A DNA stretch of 56,918 bases from the NCBI GenBank assembly GCA_016932575.1, contig JAFGCO010000012.1, positions 1 to 56,918 of the forward strand, written 5' to 3'. The stretch is from a bacterium (GTDB lineage Bacteria; Zhuqueibacterota; QNDG01; JAFGCO01). Below, in pieces: positions 19,451 to 29,776 of this stretch. Each line of letters opens with the position of its first letter. Within the stretch, counting starts at the first letter, position 1. A program made the translations under genes and the position numbers. Below the pieces are notes generated by a model that worked only from the letters and a program-made list of their open reading frames with translations, ran no database searches and was not told the origin of the DNA.

Positions 19451-20713
19451 TCATTTCATCTCAGCCGTTTCTGCACTTTCGCGAATTGCCCGGATTCGCT
19501 GCAAAACCGGAGGATGGGAATAGTTTAAAAACACATAAAAGGGATGCGGCCTTAAATTTGACAGATTGTGGACGGACAATTTTTTTAAAGCACTGATAAA
19601 TGCCTCTGCCAGATTCGTGGTTTTTACGGCAAACCTGTCAGCCTGATATTCGTGACGGCGGGAGACGATGCTCATGGCAATGGAAAGCAGCATTTCCACC
19701 GGAGAATACAGCATGCCGAAAAAGAGAAATCCCGCGTAGATCGGCAAATAATCATTATGATCCATCAGGAATGCATCGAAAAGGGCCTCTTGTGAAAGAA
19801 AGAGAGAGAGCAGGTAAAATACAATCCCCATATGCAGAATACTGATCCCCATGCCGATCAGCACATGCTTCTTTTTGTAATGACCGATCTCGTGGGCCAG
19901 AATAGTCAGCAGTTCATCCGCTGAATGCTTTTCAATCAACGTATCGAAAAGTGCGATGCGTTTATGTCTGCCAAATCCGGTGAAAAACGCATTGGATTTG
20001 GTGGACCGGCGCGATCCGTCCATCACAAATATCCCGGCCAGTGAATAGTTCACTTTGTCTGCATAACTCAGAATTTTATCTTTCAGCTCATCCTCTTCCA
20101 GGGGTTCGAATTTATTAAACAGAGGCATGATCCAGGTAGGGGCAATATACTGGAGAATCAGTGTGAATACTGTGGTTACGATCCAGCAGTAAAGCCAGGC
20201 CGGGGGGCCCGCGTATTTAAAGAGTGCCAGCACAGCCGCGAATACCGGGCCGCAGATGACAAGAGACAGGGCCAGTCCTTTGATGATATCCAGAATGAAT
20301 GTTTTCGGAGTGGTTTTATTGAATCCGAATTTTTCTTCGATCACAAATGTACCGTAAATGCTGAACGGCAGGCCGAGAAGAAACCTGAATCCCATCAAGA
20401 TACCCACATAACAGAGCCCGGTCCAGATAAAGGGCAGGTTCCAGGATCGAACCAGCATGTCCAGCCAGTTGAAACCACCGGCGAACCAGAAAGTCAGAGT
20501 GACAGCCAGATTGAATGTCGAGATGATAAATCCGAATTTTGTATTCATGCGCGTGTATGCCTGGGATTTCTGATATTGATCCGCATCGTATACGCCTTCA
20601 AACTCGGCCGGTAATTCACCGCTGAGATGTTTCAGATTTAAACAATCCGCGATGAAAGACAAGACGTGATCAATCAGTAATGCAGACACAATAATCACAG
20701 CATAGATATTCAT
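19451..20713 (-). CDS. M48 family membrane metalloprotease (Ste24/CAAX protease 1 type)
   Basis: A 420-residue integral membrane Zn protease. Seen: N-terminal TM segments, the Zn motif LAHEIGHYKKKH, a downstream SIVSRRHEYQADRFAV with the third ligand, and the NAFFTGFGRHKRIALFDTLI signature of the Ste24 branch. The start is ATG 20713 behind GGGAG; an in-frame extension to 20755 lacks such a site. Bacterial members are thought to clear misfolded or clogging membrane proteins. It stands alone between rlpA and the U32 gene. Confidence 0.93.
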   Translation of the reverse strand: MNIYAVIIVSALLIDHVLSFIADCLNLKHLSGELPAEFEGVYDADQYQKSQAYTRMNTKFGFIISTFNLAVTLTFWFAGGFNWLDMLVRSWNLPFIWTGLCYVGILMGFRFLLGLPFSIYGTFVIEEKFGFNKTTPKTFILDIIKGLALSLVICGPVFAAVLALFKYAGPPAWLYCWIVTTVFTLILQYIAPTWIMPLFNKFEPLEEDELKDKILSYADKVNYSLAGIFVMDGSRRSTKSNAFFTGFGRHKRIALFDTLIEKHSADELLTILAHEIGHYKKKHVLIGMGISILHMGIVFYLLSLFLSQEALFDAFLMDHNDYLPIYAGFLFFGMLYSPVEMLLSIAMSIVSRRHEYQADRFAVKTTNLAEAFISALKKLSVHNLSNLRPHPFYVFLNYSHPPVLQRIRAIRESAETAEMK

Positions 20714-20900
20714 AAAAACTCCCGGATCAGGTTGATAATTTTTGTTAAGATACAAATCAAAACGATAAAATCCTAAAGGATTAAGTTCAAAATAGAATCC
20801 GAAAAGAGAAATTCCAGGACAATATTGGAGGGAGGAATGCAGGAGTGATCAGGTCCATGCGTGTTTTAATCATGGTTTGGTATTCAATCAGGCTGTGAAA

Positions 20901-22142
20901 TCAGGACTGCCAATCCGTGCGATTGCGAATGACGTATACCTGATCGTTGGGACGGACTTTCTCAGGACAGGGGAATGTGGCTTCTTCTTCTTTTTTCACG
21001 ACAGTTGCAGATCGATCATGGACAAACAGACTTTTCAGTTCGAATTCCACATACCCCGTAGTCGGGCCGGTAATGGCCACGGTCTCGAATTCACGCATCG
21101 GCCCACTGAGAACACGAATATGCACGGTTCCCGATTTCCGGTAATAATTCAATACTTTTCCAATATGTATTTTCTGTTTCGATGCCCGTGATCCGTAAGC
21201 ACCGCTCCATTCTCCAAGAGATTTTCCCAGATAATACCCGTTTTGCCAAAATCCCCGGTTGAACACGCTCTTCAGCTCTTCCATCCAGTTGTTTATTTTA
21301 TCTTTCGAAAAATTTCTGTCCTTCACACTGTCGATGGCCTGACGATAGACACGGGTGGTATGATACACATAATCCGCAGGGCGCGCCCGGCCTTCGATTT
21401 TAAATATCGAGACTCCGGATGCGATCAATCTATCCATAATGCCGATCGTGCACAAGTCTTTGGGAGACATGATATATTGATTGTCAATGTCCAGTTCCTG
21501 CCCGGTTTCTGTGTCGGTCACCCGATATGTCCGGCGGCACATTTGAAAACAATCACCCCGATTGGCGGAATGGCCGGTCAGGGCCAGACTCATGGTGCAT
21601 ATGCCTGAAACAGCCACACACAAGGCGCCGTGAACAAATAATTCAATGCGCACAGGTTCACCGGCGGGTCCGCAAATTTTTTCTTTTTGAACAGAGTCAC
21701 AAATCGACGCAATCTGGGGTAAACTCAATTCCCGTGCCAGAACCAGAACATCGGCGAATTGAGCGAAGAAACGTACCGAAGCCAGATTGGAGATGTTCAT
21801 CTGTGTTGAAATGTGCACTTCGAGGTCTGATTGGCGGGCGGCTTGAATAGCAGCCATGTCCGAAGCAATGACGGCTGAAATGCCGGCCTCTTTTGCGGCT
21901 ATGCAAATATCCTTCAGTAAAGGCAGTTCCCGATCATAGACCAGAGTGTTCAGAGCAAGGTAGGAACGCACATTTTGGTCACGGCAGATTGATGCGATTT
22001 TTTGGATGTCCGATAGATGGAAGGACCTGGATGCGCGGACTCGCATATTCAGCGGAGGTACACCAAAATAAATTGAGTCTGCGCCCGCACGGATGGCTGC
22101 GTGAAGGGATTCCCACGATCCGGCCGGTGCAAGTAGTTCCAT
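20901..22142 (-). CDS. U32 family protein (TrhP/YegQ-like)
   Basis: 413 residues. Starts MELLAPAGSWESLHAAIRAGADSIYFG, the hallmark of the family; also seen are VHGALCVAVSGICTMSL, the Cys cluster SANRGDCFQMCRR and FKIEGRARPADYV. Members include TrhP (tRNA 5-hydroxyuridine), RlhA (23S rRNA) and proteins first described as collagenases; the KIEGR motif favours the RNA-hydroxylation branch, but this is not certain. The ATG overlaps the subtilisin stop (TAATG), so it is the last gene of a coupled unit. Confidence 0.88.
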   Translation of the reverse strand: MELLAPAGSWESLHAAIRAGADSIYFGVPPLNMRVRASRSFHLSDIQKIASICRDQNVRSYLALNTLVYDRELPLLKDICIAAKEAGISAVIASDMAAIQAARQSDLEVHISTQMNISNLASVRFFAQFADVLVLARELSLPQIASICDSVQKEKICGPAGEPVRIELFVHGALCVAVSGICTMSLALTGHSANRGDCFQMCRRTYRVTDTETGQELDIDNQYIMSPKDLCTIGIMDRLIASGVSIFKIEGRARPADYVYHTTRVYRQAIDSVKDRNFSKDKINNWMEELKSVFNRGFWQNGYYLGKSLGEWSGAYGSRASKQKIHIGKVLNYYRKSGTVHIRVLSGPMREFETVAITGPTTGYVEFELKSLFVHDRSATVVKKEEEATFPCPEKVRPNDQVYVIRNRTDWQS

Positions 22143-24370
22143 TATTTCATCAACACCATTTTTTTGGATATTCTCCAGTCCCGGGATGTCAAAGTAAAAA
22201 TATAGACGCCGGTTGTCCATTCCGGTCCATCCAGTGTGAGTCTGTGGTCTCCGGCCTGTTTCATCCCCAGATCTTTTTTAAAAACACACTGACCTTTACA
22301 GTTTTGAACCATCAGCCGGATTCGCGATGCCTTCAGAATAGAATAGAGAAATTGGGTTGTATGGTTGAACGGATTGGGATAATTCTGACTTAAGGAATAT
22401 GTAAGGGGGATGTGCTCTTTCTGCTGGATGTCTGTTCCGTGTGTCAGCATGACAAAGGCGTCTGCTTTTCCATACCCCCATTCATTATTGGGCAGATCGA
22501 TTCCCGTGTCATCATCCTGCCGGGCAGAACCGGTAAGTGCATTATAAATCTGCTGATGTGTGGCGTTGGGATACCGCTGCAGATAAAGCGCGATGCATCC
22601 GGTTACGGCCGGACAGGACATGCTGGTACCGCTTGATATGACATGCTTGCCGCCCTGGACAATATCAGTGGTGTTAATATCACCACCATTTTTTGCCTGA
22701 GCAGACAAGGCTGAAATCACACCGTCTCCCGGCGCTATCAGGTCGGGTTTGATCCGTCCGTCCGCAGTGGGACCCCGGCTGGAAAAGGCAGCCAGGCTGC
22801 CTGCGGGCTCTTCACTGTAGATCCAGGTATCGCCGAATTGATCGACAAATGTTTCCCGGTTGACACTGGCCCCGACAGCGATCACATTGTTGGCTAAAGC
22901 GGGTACGCCTATACAGGATTTGTTATCCGGATTCAGATAACGGGGATCATTCATTTCTCCAGGATAACTGTATCCCATATCCCCTATCCAGGCATCCACA
23001 CGGTCATCGGGCTGCCAGATCATAAATCGCCAGAGATCCATATTTTCCGCTGTTTCATTGGTCTCATCCCAAATAACATCGTCTTCAATCATGATTCTTA
23101 ATACTGTAACCTCGTCATTCTGTGTATCAAATTCAAACGAGACCCGCCCCACTTCCTGGCCGTCCAATGTTTCGGCTCTTTCATAGAATCCAATATTTTC
23201 CAGAGTTTCAAGAACGGAGAACCAGGGTGTGCGTCCGCCAAACTCAATGGGTCCGCCTTCCTTGCTAAAGGGATTGAAGTCATGGGTATCCCAGCCTATG
23301 GCGAAATGCACCTGTGTCAATATGTCATTCGGCAGACGAATATAGAGCATGATGATACCGTCGGATCCGGGATAAACATAGGTGTAGAAGGAATCCGCGC
23401 TTGTCGTATATGACATATGAATATAATCATTGCCCTCATTGCCTGCGGATGCACATAAAGCCCGGCCCGGTGACCCGGAAATCAGTTGATTCAGCATCCG
23501 GGATTCCAGGTCGGTTCCGTCATGGCCGCCCTGATGGCTGCCCAGACTGGCATTGATTACGCAAGGCATACCAAGGGCGTCTGCCTGATCGTAAATATAA
23601 TTCACTGCATCAATGAAACCACCGGATATGTCTTTATTGTCTGCAACCACGATCAGATCAGCTTCCGGAGACACTCCCCGGTATTTTCCGATCGCCCGGC
23701 CATTGCCGGCAGCGATACCGGCCACATGCGTTCCATGTCCCTGTTCAGTGTCGTCTTTGTGTGTGCATAATCCGTTGTTGATGTCGGAACGAGACCATTC
23801 TGTGCCGTAATCATAACCTGAAGGCGGACTGCCGCTGATGTTTTGATCCCAGATAGAAAGAATCCGGGTTTTTCCATCTGATTTTTTAAAATCTGAATGG
23901 GTGATATCGATTCCTGTATCAATAATACCGATAATAACCCCTGCGCCTGTGTATGACTGAGGCAGAGGGGATAATCCTGCATATACCTGGTCGGCCCGGA
24001 TATCGGCCGTGAGCCTGTCATTGTTGTGATGATAGCGGTGCGGCAGGCATAATTGCCGAATTCCCGGATTCTCCATAAGGGCGGACAGCGCGTTCGAAGG
24101 GACTTTTGCAGAAACCATATTTCCCAGATCCAAACAGATCCGTCCGCCTGCCTGATGAATTGCTGACTGACAATGACTGCCTTCAGCCAGGATGTAAGTC
24201 CATATTTGCTCCTCTGTCTCGGACAGAGGATGACCGGTTCTTGCGGGAGACTGTTTATAAAGCATATGCCTTAAGCCAGCGTCTATTTTCATGAGGGAAG
24301 GGTTACCGCCGATGAGAATGGAAAACCATCCCGTAATAATAATGAAAATATATCTCCGAATCCGGTTCAT
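22142..24370 (-). CDS. Secreted subtilisin-like serine protease with T9SS sorting domain
   Basis: About 742 residues. A signal peptide (RRYIFIIITGWFSILIGG) is followed by a propeptide-like region, then an S8 catalytic domain with Asp in IGIIDTGIDITHSDF, His in GHGTHVAGIAAGNG and Ser in SGTSMSCPAVTG. About 150 residues inserted between the His and Ser blocks form a beta-rich domain. The end, SQNYPNPFNHTTQFLYSI to ISKKMVLMK, is a T9SS sorting domain, so the protease is exported to the surface or medium. ATG 24370 overlaps the stop of the lipoprotein gene (TGATG) behind GAGGAG; a GTG at 24373 is an alternative. It overlaps the U32 gene by one base. Confidence 0.94.
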   Translation of the reverse strand: MNRIRRYIFIIITGWFSILIGGNPSLMKIDAGLRHMLYKQSPARTGHPLSETEEQIWTYILAEGSHCQSAIHQAGGRICLDLGNMVSAKVPSNALSALMENPGIRQLCLPHRYHHNNDRLTADIRADQVYAGLSPLPQSYTGAGVIIGIIDTGIDITHSDFKKSDGKTRILSIWDQNISGSPPSGYDYGTEWSRSDINNGLCTHKDDTEQGHGTHVAGIAAGNGRAIGKYRGVSPEADLIVVADNKDISGGFIDAVNYIYDQADALGMPCVINASLGSHQGGHDGTDLESRMLNQLISGSPGRALCASAGNEGNDYIHMSYTTSADSFYTYVYPGSDGIIMLYIRLPNDILTQVHFAIGWDTHDFNPFSKEGGPIEFGGRTPWFSVLETLENIGFYERAETLDGQEVGRVSFEFDTQNDEVTVLRIMIEDDVIWDETNETAENMDLWRFMIWQPDDRVDAWIGDMGYSYPGEMNDPRYLNPDNKSCIGVPALANNVIAVGASVNRETFVDQFGDTWIYSEEPAGSLAAFSSRGPTADGRIKPDLIAPGDGVISALSAQAKNGGDINTTDIVQGGKHVISSGTSMSCPAVTGCIALYLQRYPNATHQQIYNALTGSARQDDDTGIDLPNNEWGYGKADAFVMLTHGTDIQQKEHIPLTYSLSQNYPNPFNHTTQFLYSILKASRIRLMVQNCKGQCVFKKDLGMKQAGDHRLTLDGPEWTTGVYIFTLTSRDWRISKKMVLMK

Positions 24371-24708
24371 CACATTTGCTCCTCATATTTGTATTGATAA
24401 ACAGGCGAGGCTTGCAGCCGAACGATGAAGTCCAATTTGGATAACTGTTGAATTTGACCGGCAGCACCCTTTGCAGAAAAGATGTTCCCTTTGACATTCT
24501 TGATTTGGATGCCCGTGTTTTCGATGCGCTGCCTGATCTGAAGGGTAATGTCTGAACGACATTCTCCGGTAAAGTAAATGACCTCCGTCTGCTCTTGAAC
24601 CTGTTGCCGGAGCTTTGCGTTCATTTTTGGGGTGCCGGGGAGGGTATTGCGATGGCACGCCATGAAAAGGGAAAGTAAAAAAAATAAAATTTTAATACGA
24701 TTTTGCAT
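24370..24708 (-). CDS. Small lipoprotein, possible protease propeptide/inhibitor-like
   Basis: 112 residues with a lipobox ending at the Cys in LFFLLSLFMAC. The mature part (QTEVIYFTGECRSD, IENTGIQIKNVKGNIFSAKG, AAGQIQQLSKLDFIVRLQAS) has the order of strands and helices seen in subtilisin propeptides and I9 inhibitors, where a GFSAKL-like strand is followed by a helix and a VxxI strand. This similarity is by eye. It is coupled to the subtilisin gene by TGATG, and its AGGAG overlaps the stop codon of the MFS gene. It may hold the protease inactive or help it fold. Confidence 0.75.
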   Translation of the reverse strand: MQNRIKILFFLLSLFMACHRNTLPGTPKMNAKLRQQVQEQTEVIYFTGECRSDITLQIRQRIENTGIQIKNVKGNIFSAKGAAGQIQQLSKLDFIVRLQASPVYQYKYEEQM

Positions 24709-24716
24709 GCATACTC

Positions 24717-26243
24717 CTAGGGAGATTCCAGAATTCTTCCGGCTTTTTTGTCTGCACGTTTCAGAAAAACAGCAAAGATCAGGCCCACAATGCCGAGTGA
24801 AGCAAACATGATCATACTGGATGTATAACTCCGTGTCGCATCACGTAGTATACCATTCAGGAAGGGGAAGAGGGCCAGTCCGATATTTTGAATCATGGTT
24901 AATAATCCAAAAGCGGTGCCCACCCGTTCACTGCTCACCACCATGGGCACCGAAGGCCATAATGCAGCCGGCACCAGGACAAAAGCCGCGCCGAGAACAA
25001 TCATGGGAATGACCGGATTTATCTCTGTCAGTCCCAGCGCCAAATAACTGGGAATCAACAGGAGCGATCCCCAAATCATGACAGAGGTCCGGTGTCCAAA
25101 GCGATCGACCAAATGGCCGGCAACAGGCGCGAAAATCATCGACGCAAATATAATAATGGATGTGATGCCTCCGGCTGTATTAAACATATGGAGAAAATTA
25201 TTAAACACTTGAACCAAAAAACCGCCATGGGCTTCAGCGACACGCTGAATATTCCATTTATCAACGAAGAAGTCCGTGGAAAGAGCAGTAAATGGAAAAA
25301 TCGCAGAATAAAAAGTCAGGCATAAAAATGTGACGAACCAGAAACTGGGTTTAAAATTTCTGATGTCCTTTAATACAATTTTTTCTTCTGCGCCTGCATC
25401 GGCCAGTTTCAGCGTGTTTTCGCCTTTTCGGTCCAAAATGATATACACCACATTGGCCAGCAAAGACACTGCGCAGAACAGGACTGCTGCTATCAGTGCG
25501 TAACGATACCCGCCAAAATGATTGGAAATCAGTTCGCCTGTGTTAAAACTGAACAGTGTACCCAGCCGGCTTACTGTAAGTGCAATGCCATAGGCAAGGG
25601 CAATTTCTTTATTTTTAAACCATCGGGCGACCATGGCACTTTGGGCAACGATCAGGGGTTCCGAGCCGGCGCCAAATATAAAGCGTCCGATAAAAAGAAC
25701 AGGAATGGAATGCGCCACTGCGACGCCCAGAGCCCCGAGAAATACAAGGATCGAGAAAATCATGCTGGCTTTTCGGGTACCCAGTCGGTCGATCATGAAT
25801 CCGCCGATGAACACCGAGAAAATCGCCGCGATGCTGTAAATGGTATAAATTGAACCCACAGTGCCCCGCGCACCCTCTCCGCCTGCATATTTTAAAATCG
25901 TTTCCCGCTCACTCTGTGGTTTCTTGTCTTCCGTTTCTTCATGTAACGAAATCAGGTGTCCGCCTGTCAGTGTCTGCAGAAATTGATCTTTACCCCGGAT
26001 TTGTTTATTCTTTATGCTTCTTAGGGACTGGATCATTGAATCCGGCAGCATGTGTGATTCAAGACTGTCCAATGTCGTATCAGTAATTTCATATACTGTG
26101 AATTCTTCCACCAAAGAAGGTGCCACAGCACCAATAATATCATAGGCAAAATAGGAACCGAATGAGAGCAGGCTGATAAAAATGAGAATGGTGAACCGAA
26201 ATGCTCGAGTTGCGGGATGAAACCGTGGAAGTTCAGATTTCAT
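24717..26243 (-). CDS. MFS transporter resembling MFSD1
   Basis: 508 residues, about 12 TM helices. The opening LLSFGSYFAYDIIGAVAPSL, then GGFMIDRLGTRKAS, GRFIFGAGSEPLIVAQSAMVARWFK, ALAYGIALTVSRLG and ALWPSVPMVVSSERVGTAFGLL follow the pattern of MFSD1, whose animal member exports dipeptides from lysosomes. About 90 extra residues, probably periplasmic, are inserted between TM1 and TM2. AGGAG lies eight bases before ATG 26243. It is the first gene of the unit MFS-lipoprotein-subtilisin-U32, so uptake of peptides released by the protease is a reasonable guess. Confidence 0.85.
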   Translation of the reverse strand: MKSELPRFHPATRAFRFTILIFISLLSFGSYFAYDIIGAVAPSLVEEFTVYEITDTTLDSLESHMLPDSMIQSLRSIKNKQIRGKDQFLQTLTGGHLISLHEETEDKKPQSERETILKYAGGEGARGTVGSIYTIYSIAAIFSVFIGGFMIDRLGTRKASMIFSILVFLGALGVAVAHSIPVLFIGRFIFGAGSEPLIVAQSAMVARWFKNKEIALAYGIALTVSRLGTLFSFNTGELISNHFGGYRYALIAAVLFCAVSLLANVVYIILDRKGENTLKLADAGAEEKIVLKDIRNFKPSFWFVTFLCLTFYSAIFPFTALSTDFFVDKWNIQRVAEAHGGFLVQVFNNFLHMFNTAGGITSIIIFASMIFAPVAGHLVDRFGHRTSVMIWGSLLLIPSYLALGLTEINPVIPMIVLGAAFVLVPAALWPSVPMVVSSERVGTAFGLLTMIQNIGLALFPFLNGILRDATRSYTSSMIMFASLGIVGLIFAVFLKRADKKAGRILESP

Positions 26244-26356
26244 TGTATACTCCTGTCAATTGATGGAAGTTTATCAAGATAAATGAAAGTAAGGATTTAC
26301 TGGGCAAAAGGCAAGGGTGATTCGCATATTTAAAAAGGAAAAATATTGTTCACCTA

Positions 26357-26389
26357 CACGTCCGCGAGGTTCGGAACCTCCCGGACGTG
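26357..26389. repeat. Palindromic hairpin between the MFS gene and carB
   Basis: CACGTCCGCGAGGTTC (26357-26372) pairs with GAACCTCCCGGACGTG (26374-26389) with one mismatch and a one-base centre. A T-run occurs about 10 bp later on the plus strand, but no plus-strand gene ends here; on the minus strand it follows carB, so it could act as an end structure for carB. Confidence 0.75.
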
Positions 26390-26508
26390 GATTTGTACTT
26401 TTTTTTATTTGATATCAGGATATTTATGGGTATAGATGGTTGTAAAAAATAAATGGTTTTTCCGGAGGCGTATACATAAATCCAAAGAAGTGATTCGGAG
26501 GGATGACC

Positions 26509-29500
26509 CTAATCCTGCAGGGCAGTCACTCCGAGTGCTTCATTTTTTACGGATCGGATTGCCTGAACCATTGCCCAGGCAGCGGATAAGGTGGTCAGGC
26601 AGGGAACACCATTGGCAAGAGCGGTTCGTCCGATACTGTATTCATCTGCCCGGGATATTTTTCCCAATGGTGTATTAATGACCAGCTTGATTTCTTTATT
26701 GATGATCAGATCCACAGCATTCGGGCGGCCTTGTCCCACTTTTTTCAGCATCTTGGATGGAATGCCTTCTTTCCGAAGCGCTCTGTAGGTCCCTTCGGTC
26801 GCCAGAATGCTGAATCCCAGATCATAAAGTTGCCGGGCAATGGGCGTGGCCCGCATTTTATCATAGTCATTGACACTGATAAAGACGGCCCCGCTGCAGG
26901 GAATTGTATTGCCGGCTGCCAGCTGTGCCTTGGCAAAGGCACCGCCGAAATGTGTGTCAAGCCCCATCACTTCACCTGTGGATTTCATTTCAGGACTTAA
27001 GAATGTATGAACATTGGGAAATTTCATAAACGGAAATACCGGACTTTTCACGGCAACGCGCTGGTCCGGCTGATACTCGGACACATTCAGATCTTTCAAT
27101 TTCATGCCTGCCATTACCTTGGCTGCGATTTTTGCCCAGGGAATACCGGTGGCTTTGCTGACAAATGGTACGGTTCGTGATGCCCGGGGGTTGACTTCAA
27201 GCACATAAATAATCCCGTCCTTCAATGCAAACTGCACGTTGATCAATCCGCGGACATTAAGCATCTGAGTCAGTTCCATGGTTTGCTCCCGGATAGTCTG
27301 ATATTCATCTTCTCCGATCATGTAAGGGGGAAGCACGCAGGAACTGTCTCCTGAATGCACGCCGGCTTCTTCGATATGCTGCATAAATCCGCTGATCAGT
27401 GTCTGCTCTCCGTCGCAGACAGCGTCCACATCAAATTCAAAGGCGTCTTCAAGAAATTTATCCACAAGAATCGGATGATCCGGAGATACAAGGGCGGCTT
27501 CCCGGATATATTTTTCAAGGGAGCTGTCATCATACACGATTTCCATGCCCCGTCCCCCCAGAACATAGGAGGGCCGCACAAGTACGGGGTAACCGATACG
27601 CTGCGCGATTTTTTTTGCTTCTTTATAAGTAAATGCCGTGCCCCATTCCGGCTGCCGGATTTTGGAATTTTTAATCAGGATACCGAACCGTTTCCGGTCT
27701 TCGGCCAGATCGATATCCTCGGGAGATGTACCCATGATCGGCACGCCTGCCCTTTCCAGACCTTTGGCCAGCTTTAGAGGTGTCTGACCCCCGAATTGCA
27801 CAATGACGCCTTCCGGCTGTTCAAATTCAATCACGTGCAGCACATCCTCCAGGGTCAGGGGTTCAAAGTACAGCTTGTCTGCAGTGTCGTAATCTGTCGA
27901 TACCGTTTCCGGATTATTGTTGATCATAATAGTTTCATAGCCCTCTTCCCTCAGGGCCATGACTGCGTGAACGCAGCAATAGTCGAATTCGATGCCCTGT
28001 CCGATACGATTCGGGCCGCTGCCCAGAATAATCACTTTGGGTTTTTCTGAATGGCGGGCTTCATTTTCGGTTTCATATGTGCCGTACAGATAGGAGGTCT
28101 CAGATTCGAATTCGGCCGCGCATGTGTCGACAATTTTGTAAACCGGTCCGATGGCCTCATTTCGCCGGTATTTAATGATCTCTTTTTCTTTTTTACCGGT
28201 CAGAAGCGCCAGACGCCGATCCGAGAATCCCATGCGTTTGGCTTTACGCAGCAGCCGGGCATCCAGGGATTGTGACCTTAAGCATTGTTCGGTTTCGATA
28301 ATGGCCTGAATTTGCCGAAGAAACCAGGGATCAATACCTGTGACATCAAACAGCTCTTCCAGGGGCTTACCGATACGAATGGCTTCCCCCAGATAAAAAA
28401 TCCGTTCGGGATTGGGTTTCTTTAAATACTCCATAATGATTTCTTCGGTCGCATCCGGCCGGTCATCCATGCCCCATGAGTCGATTTCAAGAGAACGCAG
28501 CGCTTTTTGAAATGATTCCCTGAATGTACGGCCGATGGCCATTGTTTCTCCCACAGATTTCATCTGAGTGCCCAGAACAGGTTCTGTCTGGGGGAATTTC
28601 GCGAAATCCCATCGGGGGATTTTGGTGACCACATAGTCAATACTTGGTTCGAAAGAGGCCGGCGTTTTTCCTGTAATGTCATTCGGTATTTCGTCCAGAG
28701 TGAGCCCGACAGCCAGCTGCGCCGCAATTTTGGCGATTGGGAAGCCCGTCGCTTTGGAAGCCAGAGCCGAACTTCGGGAGACACGGGGATTCATTTCGAT
28801 CACGACCATGCGGCCGGTTTTGGGGTTCACGGCAAACTGAATGTTCGATCCGCCCGTTTCGACACCGATTTCCCGGATAATGGCTTTGGCTGCATCCCGC
28901 ATCAACTGGTATTCGCGATCCGTCAGTGTCTGAATCGGTGCCACGGTAATAGAATCCCCTGTATGGATGCCCATGGGATCCAGATTCTCAATGGAACAGA
29001 TAATCACGACGTTGTCCTTGAGATCCCGCATGACCTCAAGCTCAAATTCTTTCCACCCGATAATGGATTCTTCAATAAGCACTTCATTAATGGGGCTGTT
29101 TTCCACCCCCCACATAACCAGCTCCTGATATTCCTGCATGTTGTAGGCGATGCTGCCGCCTGTCCCGCCCAGAGTAAAGGCCGGCCTGATAATGGCCGGA
29201 AATCCCACATCGGAGACCAGCTGCAGGGCTTCATCCAGATTATGAGCAAATCCGCCTCTTGGCAATTCCAGTCCGATTCGGAGCATGGCATCTTTAAAAC
29301 GCTCCCTGTCTTCGGCCTTTTCAATGGCTTCGAGCTGGGCGCCGATCAATTCAACCTGATATTTGGCCAGCGCACCGGATTTGGCCAGATCTACCGTAAT
29401 ATTCAGTGCGGTCTGCCCTCCCATGGTGGGGAGAATGGCATCTGGTTTTTCTTTTTTTATTACTTTAAGTACGGTGTCTACGGTCAGCGGTTCAACGTAA

Positions 29501-29691
29501 GTTTTATCCGAAATTTCCGGATCCGTCATGATTGTTGCCGGATTTGAATTAATCAGGACTGTGTGATATCCGAGTTTTTTCAGTGCTTTGACAGCCTGAG
29601 TGCCTGAATAATCAAATTCACAGGCCTGACCGATCACAATAGGGCCTGAACCAATAATTAAAATTTTTTCTAGGTCCGTACGTTTTGGCAT
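26509..29691 (-). CDS. carB: Carbamoyl-phosphate synthase large subunit
   Basis: 1060 residues, normal length. Makes carbamoyl phosphate from ammonia (from CarA), bicarbonate and two ATP, for arginine and pyrimidines. Seen: the duplicated start motif ([19 protein letters not shown] and [19 protein letters not shown]), two ATP-grasp halves ([12 protein letters not shown] and [12 protein letters not shown]), [17 protein letters not shown], and the C-terminal MGS-like allosteric domain ([19 protein letters not shown]). GGAG precedes ATG 29691. It lies 85 bp downstream of carA. Confidence 0.97.
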   Translation of the reverse strand: MPKRTDLEKILIIGSGPIVIGQACEFDYSGTQAVKALKKLGYHTVLINSNPATIMTDPEISDKTYVEPLTVDTVLKVIKKEKPDAILPTMGGQTALNITVDLAKSGALAKYQVELIGAQLEAIEKAEDRERFKDAMLRIGLELPRGGFAHNLDEALQLVSDVGFPAIIRPAFTLGGTGGSIAYNMQEYQELVMWGVENSPINEVLIEESIIGWKEFELEVMRDLKDNVVIICSIENLDPMGIHTGDSITVAPIQTLTDREYQLMRDAAKAIIREIGVETGGSNIQFAVNPKTGRMVVIEMNPRVSRSSALASKATGFPIAKIAAQLAVGLTLDEIPNDITGKTPASFEPSIDYVVTKIPRWDFAKFPQTEPVLGTQMKSVGETMAIGRTFRESFQKALRSLEIDSWGMDDRPDATEEIIMEYLKKPNPERIFYLGEAIRIGKPLEELFDVTGIDPWFLRQIQAIIETEQCLRSQSLDARLLRKAKRMGFSDRRLALLTGKKEKEIIKYRRNEAIGPVYKIVDTCAAEFESETSYLYGTYETENEARHSEKPKVIILGSGPNRIGQGIEFDYCCVHAVMALREEGYETIMINNNPETVSTDYDTADKLYFEPLTLEDVLHVIEFEQPEGVIVQFGGQTPLKLAKGLERAGVPIMGTSPEDIDLAEDRKRFGILIKNSKIRQPEWGTAFTYKEAKKIAQRIGYPVLVRPSYVLGGRGMEIVYDDSSLEKYIREAALVSPDHPILVDKFLEDAFEFDVDAVCDGEQTLISGFMQHIEEAGVHSGDSSCVLPPYMIGEDEYQTIREQTMELTQMLNVRGLINVQFALKDGIIYVLEVNPRASRTVPFVSKATGIPWAKIAAKVMAGMKLKDLNVSEYQPDQRVAVKSPVFPFMKFPNVHTFLSPEMKSTGEVMGLDTHFGGAFAKAQLAAGNTIPCSGAVFISVNDYDKMRATPIARQLYDLGFSILATEGTYRALRKEGIPSKMLKKVGQGRPNAVDLIINKEIKLVINTPLGKISRADEYSIGRTALANGVPCLTTLSAAWAMVQAIRSVKNEALGVTALQD

Positions 29692-29776
29692 GAGTCTCCG
29701 TTTTGTTGGTCAATCAATGAATTGTGTTTTTCCGTTTTAATCTTTAATAAGCTTTCTCAAGCAAATAAAAAATTTA

